Shown one piece after another: positions 6,489-11,487 of a stretch of DNA of 11,487 nt. A program made the translations under genes and the position numbers. The DNA lies in NCBI GenBank assembly GCA_002305755.1, contig DBQV01000022.1, positions 1 to 11,487 on the forward strand, given 5' to 3'. Position 1 is the stretch's first letter. Each line of letters opens with the position of its first letter. The stretch comes from Christensenella sp. UBA1385 (lineage in GTDB: Bacteria; Bacillota; Clostridia; Christensenellales; Aristaeellaceae). The notes below the pieces were generated by a model. It did not search any database and was not told the origin of the DNA. It saw nothing but the letters and a program-made list of their open reading frames with translations.

Positions 6489-7928
6489 TTGAACAGGCTA
6501 TGGCCGCGTCTGCTTTGTTTGACCCTTGCCCTGTTGATGCTGCTCCCCTTCGCCGGTGCTTTCGCCAGCGCTTCGGACGATGGCTATAGCGCGGAGCGGC
6601 CGGGTGATCTCAAAAGCAGCCAGATCAAAGGCCAGAGCGCCATTGTGATCGACGCGAAAACGGGCACTCCCATCTTCGAAAAAAACGCGGATACCCCGAT
6701 GTTTCCCGCCTCAACCACCAAGATCCTCACCATCATGATCGCCCTTCAAAACAGCGCACCTGAGGACATGGTCACTGTGAACCCCAGCGCGCTGATGGTG
6801 CCGGAGGACGGCAGCATGGTCGGTCTGGTGGCCGGAGAGACGCTCACCATGGACGCGCTGCTCAAAGCCACCTTCGTGGCCTCGGGCAATGACGGCGCCA
6901 ACGTGATCGCCGAGCATGTTGCGGGCTCCCAGGAGGCGTTTGTCCGCCTGATGAACGAAACGGCCTATCAGCTGGGGGCGACCAACAGCCATTTCAACAA
7001 CGCGCACGGCTACCACGACGAAAACCACTATTCCACCGCACGCGATATGGCCATCATCACCAAGGCGGCCATGGAGATACCGGAGTTTCGTGAAATCGCC
7101 AAGCTTTACACCTATGTTTTGCCCGGCGTGGGGCCGGACGGCAAGCAGCGCAAGCGCCTGAATTCTTACAGTCGGTTCATTCTCAACCCCGATGTCGATG
7201 AGGGCAAGAACTACTATCCCTACGCGATTGGCGTAAAAACGGGCCAGCACTCTCAGGCCGGCTACTGCTTTGTGGGCGCGGCCGAGAAGAGCGGCGTGGA
7301 GCTGATTTCCGTCACATTCAAGAGCGGCAACACCAGCCGCTGGACCGATACGAAGCGGCTGATGGAATACGGCTTTTCAAAGTATGTCAGCACCAGCATC
7401 GAGGCCATTTACAAAGAAAACCCAAGGACGGTGGACATCGCCGGCTATGCGCTGGACGATCCCCAGATCGGCCAGCTGGAGCTGACGCTCCGCAAGCGCG
7501 ATCCGCTGGCTGACGATACGCTGGTAGGCTTCGCGGACGAGGTCTCCAACTGGCAGCGCATCTTCAATACGCATACCACAATCAGCCTCGACCGTCTGCT
7601 GGAAGCACCCATCAGCGCGGGAGAGGTGATAGGCACCATGGTCTACACGCCCGATGGGGCGGATGCCACGCCCGTCGAGTATGATCTGATCGCCTCCCGC
7701 AGCATCGAGCGGCGCCCAGCGGCTCTGCCGAGCGTAGATGAGATCATCCAGTATTCCAACAACGATCCCAATCCCTTCCCCCGTTTCTCGCTGGAGTTTG
7801 CCTTTCTGGTGGCCGCGCCAGTGCTGGCCGTGATTGCGGTGAGCCAGCTCTTTTACAAGCTGTTCACCCGCCGCAAAAGGCCAAAGCTGAAGCGCAGCAC
7901 AGGCTACAAAACAAGGTATTACAGATAG
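6489..7928 (+). CDS. D-alanyl-D-alanine carboxypeptidase (DacA/DacF-like, penicillin-binding protein)
   Basis: A 479-residue serine DD-carboxypeptidase of the S11 family that trims the terminal D-alanine from peptidoglycan stem peptides outside the membrane. A signal peptide (basic MNRLWPR, hydrophobic core 8-22, likely cleavage near AFA-SA at 27) directs export. The catalytic motifs are complete and correctly ordered: S75-T-T-K78, S132-G-N134 and K250-T-G252. The region after about 330 is the usual C-terminal beta domain. A hydrophobic helix (about 437-457) followed by a very basic tail (RRKRPKLKR) anchors it to the membrane. No in-frame ATG gives an intact signal peptide. TTG at 6489 is chosen because GGGGGAGG ends five bases before it. 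The leader hairpin suggests restrained or regulated translation. A terminator follows. Confidence 0.93.
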   Translation: MNRLWPRLLCLTLALLMLLPFAGAFASASDDGYSAERPGDLKSSQIKGQSAIVIDAKTGTPIFEKNADTPMFPASTTKILTIMIALQNSAPEDMVTVNPSALMVPEDGSMVGLVAGETLTMDALLKATFVASGNDGANVIAEHVAGSQEAFVRLMNETAYQLGATNSHFNNAHGYHDENHYSTARDMAIITKAAMEIPEFREIAKLYTYVLPGVGPDGKQRKRLNSYSRFILNPDVDEGKNYYPYAIGVKTGQHSQAGYCFVGAAEKSGVELISVTFKSGNTSRWTDTKRLMEYGFSKYVSTSIEAIYKENPRTVDIAGYALDDPQIGQLELTLRKRDPLADDTLVGFADEVSNWQRIFNTHTTISLDRLLEAPISAGEVIGTMVYTPDGADATPVEYDLIASRSIERRPAALPSVDEIIQYSNNDPNPFPRFSLEFAFLVAAPVLAVIAVSQLFYKLFTRRKRPKLKRSTGYKTRYYR

Positions 7929-7930
7929 CA

Positions 7931-7961
7931 AAGCCCGCTCCGAAAAAATCAGAGCGGGTTT
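7931..7961. terminator. bidirectional intrinsic terminator between convergent genes
   Basis: The stem pairs CCCGCTC (7934-7940) with GAGCGGG (7952-7958) and extends outward by AAG/TTT (one G-T pair). It is followed by T residues in both directions (TTTACTTTT on the plus strand; CTTTGC on the minus strand). It closes the carboxypeptidase gene on the plus strand and the coaX operon on the minus strand, with the better T-tract on the plus side. Confidence 0.85.
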
Positions 7962-7979
7962 ACTTTTGCCGGAAGTCCT

Positions 7980-8186
7980 TCACGGCGCGGGGCTTGGAGC
8001 GGCTGTCCGGCCAGGGCTGATGGCCTGCTCCACCGCGCCGATGATTTCCTCCAGATGCATGGAAGCGGCAGGGCTGTCGCCCGCGACTCTGACCACGAAA
8101 TAGGCGGTGCCCAGAAGGGCAGCCACCGTCATCAGCAGCATCAGGATGCTGCCGAGGCTCAGCCCCCGCCTGCGTCTGGCAGCCAT
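7980..8186 (-). CDS. small single-pass membrane protein of unknown function
   Basis: A 68-residue protein whose family I do not recognise. It begins with a basic patch (ARRRRG, residues 3-8), followed by one hydrophobic helix (about 10-33) and then a short hydrophilic tail with an amphipathic-looking segment (HLEEIIGAVEQAI) and a Pro/Ala-rich end. The basic N-terminus predicts the N-terminus inside and the tail outside. Evidence for a real gene is the strong Shine-Dalgarno AAGGAGGGG, about 7 nt before the ATG and overlapping the end of coaX, the 16-bp gap to coaX on the same strand, and the terminator right after it. It is the last gene of the S component-coaX operon. It could be an uncleaved membrane-anchored peptide or carry a signal anchor; no function is assigned. 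Confidence 0.72.
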   Translation of the reverse strand: MAARRRRGLSLGSILMLLMTVAALLGTAYFVVRVAGDSPAASMHLEEIIGAVEQAISPGRTAAPSPAP

Positions 8187-8202
8187 TTGATCCCCTCCTT
8201 GC

Positions 8203-8976
8203 CTACTCCGCTTTGTTCTTTTCGTAGATGATGCGCAACCCCTTCAGGGTCAGCAAGCCGTCCAGCCTGTCGATGTTCTTGGTGCGCCCGGCGATCAGGA
8301 GGGCCAGGCCCCCGGTCGCCACCACGCGCACATCCGGGTCGCCCAGCTCTTCCTTCATCCTTTCCACCAGATAGTTTACCTGGCCGACGTAGCCATACAG
8401 CAGGCCGGACTGCAGGTTGGTGACGGTGGAATTGGCGATCACGCGCTCCGGCATCACCAGCTCAAAGTGCGGCAGCTTGGATGTGCCGCTCACCAGCGCC
8501 TCGCTGGCCAGCTTCATGCCCGGGCAGATGCAGCCGCCCAAAAATGTACCCTTCCTATCCACCACGCCGAAGGATGTGGCGCTGCCAAAATCGATAAAAA
8601 TGCAGGAGGGACCGTAGTGATGATAGGCTGCCACGGCATTGCAGATGCGATCCGCGCCCAGGTCCCTCGGGCTCTCGTACAGTATGTTGATGCCCGTTTT
8701 GATGCCCGGGCCGACAAACATGGGCGTCCGCTTGAAGTACTCGCGGCACATGTGGTCGATGGTAAAATTGATGGTGGGCACCACCGAGGAAACGATGATG
8801 CCGCTCACTTCTGCGGGCTCACGGCCCGCATGGCGGAACATGCCGTCCAGAATAATGCCGTACTCGTCCGACGAGTAGCTGCGGTTGGTCGAGACGCGCC
8901 AATAGTTCTTCATCTCCGCGCCGTCAAATAGCGCGACCTTGATGTTTGAGTTGCCGATGTCCATGGTCAGCAGCAT
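8203..8976 (-). CDS. coaX: type III pantothenate kinase
   Basis: CoaX phosphorylates pantothenate with ATP, the first committed step of coenzyme A synthesis, in the cytoplasm. The type III enzyme is of the ASKHA fold and is not inhibited by CoA. The 257-residue length is typical. Visible motifs are the N-terminal phosphate loop DIGNSNIKVALF (6-17), GPGIKTG (89-95), DLGADR (105-110), DFGSATSF (129-136) and GGCICPG (147-153), plus TGGLA (221-225). The start at 8976 is preceded by GAGGAA (8990-8985), which overlaps the stop of the upstream membrane protein gene, so translation is probably coupled. Its neighbour upstream is an ECF vitamin-transporter substrate-binding component, which fits joint uptake and trapping of pantothenate. 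Confidence 0.95.
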   Translation of the reverse strand: MLLTMDIGNSNIKVALFDGAEMKNYWRVSTNRSYSSDEYGIILDGMFRHAGREPAEVSGIIVSSVVPTINFTIDHMCREYFKRTPMFVGPGIKTGINILYESPRDLGADRICNAVAAYHHYGPSCIFIDFGSATSFGVVDRKGTFLGGCICPGMKLASEALVSGTSKLPHFELVMPERVIANSTVTNLQSGLLYGYVGQVNYLVERMKEELGDPDVRVVATGGLALLIAGRTKNIDRLDGLLTLKGLRIIYEKNKAE

Positions 8977-8988
8977 GCGCAGTTTTCC

Positions 8989-9564
8989 TCAAGCTCTCTT
9001 CATCATTTTTTGTATGGCGGCCAGGATCGCAGGCACGATCAGCGCGGCCACCGCGGCCTCAGCGCCACCGGCGATAAGCCCCGTGCCGAGTATCAGCGCC
9101 AGCACGGGGGCTGAATTCAGCCCGGCCATTGAATAAAACACCAGCATCAGGCCCAGATAGAACACCGTGTTGGTCAGCGAGCCGAGCGTGGCGGCCAGCG
9201 CTGCCGACAGGCCGGACAGCTTCCCTCGGCTCAGGGTCAGGCGCGCGAAGTGGGCCGAAACGGGGATCAGCAAACGGGGCAGCACGCACATGGCTGTGGC
9301 CAGCAGCGGATCCGCCCCCAGCAGCGGGGCAACCAGCGCGCTTGGGCCCATCAGCATACGCGCCGTGCTGACCGCGCCGAATACCGCCCCCAACAGCAGG
9401 CCACTGCGCAGCCCCAGCAGCAGCGTGCCCAGTATCACGGGCACGCAGAGTATCGTCACATTGATAAAGCCCAGCGGGATCAGCCCCAGAGGGGTCATTC
9501 CCAGCAGGGCGGTCAGCGATGCCAATATGGCGGTCCAGGTAAAACGCCGGATCGATCTTTCCAT
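8989..9564 (-). CDS. ECF transporter S component, probably pantothenate-specific (PanT-like)
   Basis: A 191-residue integral membrane protein with about six hydrophobic segments, of the size and character of the substrate-binding S components of energy-coupling factor transporters. The segment TPLGLIPLGFINVTILCVPVILGTLLLG followed by LLLGAVFGAVS resembles the pantothenate/folate-type S proteins. The S component captures a vitamin and depends on a shared EcfT-EcfA-EcfA' energising module, which is not in this window. Assignment to pantothenate rests on the adjacent coaX, 12 bp downstream on the same strand. The start at 9564 is fixed by GGAGG at 9572-9576. An open extension upstream to 9741 passes through the promoter and is not coding. 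The exact vitamin is inferred, not shown. Confidence 0.82.
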   Translation of the reverse strand: MERSIRRFTWTAILASLTALLGMTPLGLIPLGFINVTILCVPVILGTLLLGLRSGLLLGAVFGAVSTARMLMGPSALVAPLLGADPLLATAMCVLPRLLIPVSAHFARLTLSRGKLSGLSAALAATLGSLTNTVFYLGLMLVFYSMAGLNSAPVLALILGTGLIAGGAEAAVAALIVPAILAAIQKMMKRA

Positions 9565-9654
9565 AGGTCTGCCTCCGTTCAAGTTCACAAGGATACCTGA
9601 CGAGTCACCGGGGTGAATCTCCGCGTCCGGCCCGATTCGGTGCCGGCAGGAAAC

Positions 9655-9683
9655 ATTATAGCAAACAAAAGCATACGCGTAAA
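9655..9683 (-). promoter_or_regulatory. sigma70-type promoter for the S component-coaX operon
   Basis: On the minus strand TTTACG (9683-9678, four of six), a 17-bp spacer and a perfect TATAAT (9660-9655) precede the S component gene. Transcription would begin near 9648, giving an untranslated leader of about 84 nt. This leader holds an imperfect GC hairpin (CCGG...CCGG around 9625-9645) and a small inverted repeat, TCAC/GTGA (9605-9616). No known riboswitch was recognised. Confidence 0.75.
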
Positions 9684-9693
9684 TCGGCCGCCC

Positions 9694-9708
9694 GTGCGGC
9701 AGCCGCAC
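9694..9708. repeat. short GC-rich inverted repeat
   Basis: GTGCGGC and GCCGCAC are separated by a single base, forming a near-perfect palindrome of 15 bp directly upstream of the S component promoter -35 box. It could be a small hairpin following the neighbouring terminator or a protein-binding site; the sequence does not decide. The rest of the 9565-9777 gap contains the promoter, a terminator-like hairpin and no gene. Confidence 0.4.
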
Positions 9709-9711
9709 AGC

Positions 9712-9738
9712 AAAGGAGAGCCCCGCCAGAGGCTCTCC
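9712..9738 (-). terminator. probable terminator after the carboxyltransferase gene
   Basis: A perfect 8-bp stem (GGAGAGCC, 9738-9731 on the minus strand, with GGCTCTCC, 9722-9715) encloses an 8-nt loop and is followed by only three T residues (9714-9712). It is placed about 40 nt after the carboxyltransferase stop and before the next promoter on the same strand. The short T-tract makes it weaker than the other terminators here. Confidence 0.6.
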
Positions 9739-9777
9739 CAAAGAGAAATAACGCGCTCAATCTGTATGACGCCAGCC

Positions 9778-11178
9778 TCAGACAGGCATGGCGCCCGTGG
9801 CCTTGTCAAGGCTCGTCGGGTCAACCTGCAGCTGAGCGGCCTGACGGGTCTCAAAGAATTTGGTGGCTACCTGCGGGAAGAGCGCATAGCTGAGCACATC
9901 CTCATCCTGCTGGCTGTAGGGGGCGACCTCCTTGCGGTACTTTTCCAGCTCCGGCGGGATATCGTCCGCGGGCCTGTGCGTGATGACCTTGGCATCGCCG
10001 ATGATCTTCCTGCGCACCTCTTCGTTGACGGGCGCGGGCAGGCGGCCGTATTCGCCCAGCATCAGGGCTTTGGACTCCTTGGGCACCATCTTGTAGCGCT
10101 CGCCAGAGATCACGTTCATCACAGCCTGCGTGCCCACGATCTGACTTGTGGGCGTCACCAGCGGCGGCAGGCCGAAATCCTCGCGCACGCGCGGCACCTC
10201 AGCCAGCACATCGTAGTACAGATCCATCTTGCCGGCCTGCTTCAGCTGACCGATCAGGTTGGACAGCATGCCGCCCGGCACCTGATAGCGCAGCGTGTTG
10301 GCGTCCACGGCAAGCACCCTGCCGGGATCGCGCCATCCGTCCTTGTTGAGGCGCTCGGCCACCTTGCGGAAGTAGGCGGCGATATCGCTGAGCAGGTTAA
10401 GGTCAAGCCCTGTGTCGTATTCCGTGCCACGCAGCGTGGCCACCAGGCCCTCAGTCGCGGGCTGGGCCGTTCCGCTGCCAAGGGGCGAGAGGGCGGTATC
10501 CACTACGTCCGCGCCTGCCTCGATGGCCTTCAGCAGGGTCATGTCGCCGGTGCCGGTCGTGTTGTGCGTGTGCACCACGATGGGCACCTTGACAAACTTC
10601 TTTAGCTTTTCCACCAGCGAATAGGCCGCATAGGGCAGCAGCAAATTCGCCATGTCCTTGATGCAGATCAGATCCGCGCCCATGGACTCGATTTCCTGCG
10701 CCAGCTTCACGAAGTATTCCTCCGTGTGCACCCTGGAAATGGTGTAGCTCATGGCCACCTCGGCCAGACCGCCGTATTTCTTGGTGGCGCTGACAGCGGT
10801 CTCCATGTTGCGCAGATCGTTGAGCGCGTCAAAGGTGCGGATGATGTCGATGCCGTTGTCGATGGATTTTTTCACGAAATAATCCACCACGTCGTCCGCG
10901 TAGTGCTTGTAGCCCAGTATGTTCTGGCCGCGCAGCAGCATCTGCAGCTTGGTGTTGGGCAGCGCCTTGCGCAGCTTGCGCAGCCTGTCCCAGGGGTCCT
11001 CGTTGAGGAAGCGCAGGCAGGCGTCGAACGTAGCGCCGCCCCAGCATTCCAGCGAGTAATAGCCCACCTTGTCCAGCTCCGGGCAGATGGGCAGCATCTC
11101 ATCGATGCGCATACGCGTCGCCGCCTGGCTCTGGTGCGCGTCGCGCAGGATGGTATCGGTGATCTTCACCTTTGCCAT
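9778..11178 (-). CDS. carboxyltransferase alpha subunit (oxaloacetate decarboxylase alpha / pyruvate carboxylase subunit B type)
   Basis: A 466-residue biotin-dependent carboxyltransferase, TIM-barrel (HMGL-like) plus conserved C-terminal carboxylase domain. It moves CO2 between carboxybiotin and pyruvate/oxaloacetate. Visible active-site features are TDTILRDAHQS (7-17, with the metal-binding D13), the lysine K174 in CIKDM expected to be carbamylated or metal-bound, and HTHNT (203-207) with metal ligands H203 and H205. Unlike full-length OadA (about 590 residues), there is no C-terminal biotin domain. The carrier is instead encoded by the gene immediately upstream (28 bp gap), so the biotin is supplied in trans. 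The start is supported by AAAGGAGGG just upstream. Whether the complex is a Na+-pumping decarboxylase or a pyruvate carboxylase cannot be decided without the genes beyond the right edge. Confidence 0.9.
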   Translation of the reverse strand: MAKVKITDTILRDAHQSQAATRMRIDEMLPICPELDKVGYYSLECWGGATFDACLRFLNEDPWDRLRKLRKALPNTKLQMLLRGQNILGYKHYADDVVDYFVKKSIDNGIDIIRTFDALNDLRNMETAVSATKKYGGLAEVAMSYTISRVHTEEYFVKLAQEIESMGADLICIKDMANLLLPYAAYSLVEKLKKFVKVPIVVHTHNTTGTGDMTLLKAIEAGADVVDTALSPLGSGTAQPATEGLVATLRGTEYDTGLDLNLLSDIAAYFRKVAERLNKDGWRDPGRVLAVDANTLRYQVPGGMLSNLIGQLKQAGKMDLYYDVLAEVPRVREDFGLPPLVTPTSQIVGTQAVMNVISGERYKMVPKESKALMLGEYGRLPAPVNEEVRRKIIGDAKVITHRPADDIPPELEKYRKEVAPYSQQDEDVLSYALFPQVATKFFETRQAAQLQVDPTSLDKATGAMPV

Positions 11179-11206
11179 AAGGCCCTCCTTTCAGGCAAAC
11201 GGTCTG

Positions 11207-11487
11207 TTATTGCAGCACGAAAAGGGGATCTCCGGCGTTCACCGAAGCGCCCTTGCCCACGACCACCTGCGCCACCACGCCGTCGCGGGGCGAGATGATC
11301 TCGTTTTCCATTTTCATGGCTTCCAGTATGCACAGGATCTGGCCCTTGGTGACGCTCTGGCCCGCGGACACCCTCACATCAAGTATGGTGCCGGGCATGG
11401 GGCTGTTCACCTTTTCACCGCCGGCGACGGGAGCAGCCGGGGCCGGTGCCGCGGCAGGGGCGGGCGCGGCAGCGGGCGCCGGGGCCG
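11207..11487 (-). CDS. biotin carrier protein (partial; 5' end outside the window)
   Basis: Biotinyl carrier domain that shuttles carboxyl groups to the carboxyltransferase encoded just downstream. The visible C-terminal 93 residues comprise an Ala/Pro-rich flexible linker (repeats of APAPAAAP) followed by a lipoyl/biotinyl domain starting at VNSPMPGTI. The biotinylation motif EAMKMEN is complete, with the modified lysine in AMKM, and the protein ends normally with GDPLFVLQ and TAA. The frame stays open to the right window edge, so the gene begins outside. A GTG at 11410 is an internal valine (the KVNSPMPG junction), not a start. The layout matches separate carrier subunits of Na+-translocating decarboxylases (gamma-type) and related carboxylases. 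Confidence 0.9.
   Translation of the reverse strand, partial: APAPAAAPAPAAAPAPAAPVAGGEKVNSPMPGTILDVRVSAGQSVTKGQILCILEAMKMENEIISPRDGVVAQVVVGKGASVNAGDPLFVLQ

Noticed and set aside
9565..9648. Riboswitch in the leader of the S component gene
   Set aside because: The 84-nt leader has small GC-rich inverted repeats but no consensus I recognise, and no terminator or clear sequestering of the ribosome binding site.
9565..9741. Longer N-terminus for the S component (59 extra residues)
   Set aside because: The extension passes through the TATAAT promoter and lacks a ribosome binding site, whereas ATG at 9564 has GGAGG 7 nt upstream and is followed directly by the first membrane segment.
9613..10605. 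330-codon plus-strand frame opposite the carboxyltransferase gene
   Set aside because: It begins inside the S component promoter/leader region and is antisense to a conserved catalytic protein; composition is that of a shadow frame.

Overview
The window is about 11.5 kb of GC-rich, densely packed, chromosome-like bacterial DNA. The gene set (TmcAL/YlbM-type tRNA-acetate ligase, MgtE, ECF-type vitamin transporter, type III pantothenate kinase, two-subunit [4Fe-4S] fumarase, two-polypeptide biotin-dependent carboxyltransferase) and the strong AGGAGG ribosome binding sites suggest an anaerobic Firmicute of the Clostridia, perhaps an uncultured gut lineage. That placement is inference. No mobile element, CRISPR array, tRNA or rRNA was recognised.

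Layout. (1) 146-2172, plus strand: a sigma70-type promoter drives a two-gene operon of a Gfo/Idh/MocA oxidoreductase and a xylose-isomerase-like TIM-barrel protein, closed by a strong intrinsic terminator; this is probably sugar or polyol catabolism. (2) 2187-3767, minus strand: mgtE, with a leader of about 200 nt. The leader starts at a perfect-consensus promoter, carries a 25-codon reading frame with an excellent Shine-Dalgarno sequence and an acidic N-terminus, and ends in a terminator hairpin just before mgtE. (3) 3823-7961, plus strand: a divergent TmcAL homologue, fumarase alpha and beta subunits, and a secreted, membrane-anchored D-Ala-D-Ala carboxypeptidase. The first three are tightly spaced. 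The carboxypeptidase starts at a TTG whose ribosome binding site lies inside a long hairpin. A bidirectional terminator closes this group. (4) 9683-7980, minus strand: a promoter, an ECF S component (probably pantothenate-specific), coaX and a 67-residue single-pass membrane protein of unknown function. (5) 11487-9778, minus strand: a biotin carrier protein running off the right edge and a carboxyltransferase alpha subunit, ending in a hairpin.

How the genes work together. The S component and CoaX form a plausible pantothenate uptake and trapping route at the head of CoA synthesis. The fumarase and the biotin-dependent carboxyltransferase both act on C4 dicarboxylate/pyruvate metabolism but are separate operons. 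The most interesting candidate is the mgtE leader. No magnesium (M-box) riboswitch consensus could be recognised by eye, and the layout (promoter, short acidic peptide, terminator, Mg2+ transporter) looks like a peptide-based attenuator. This is a hypothesis from sequence layout only.
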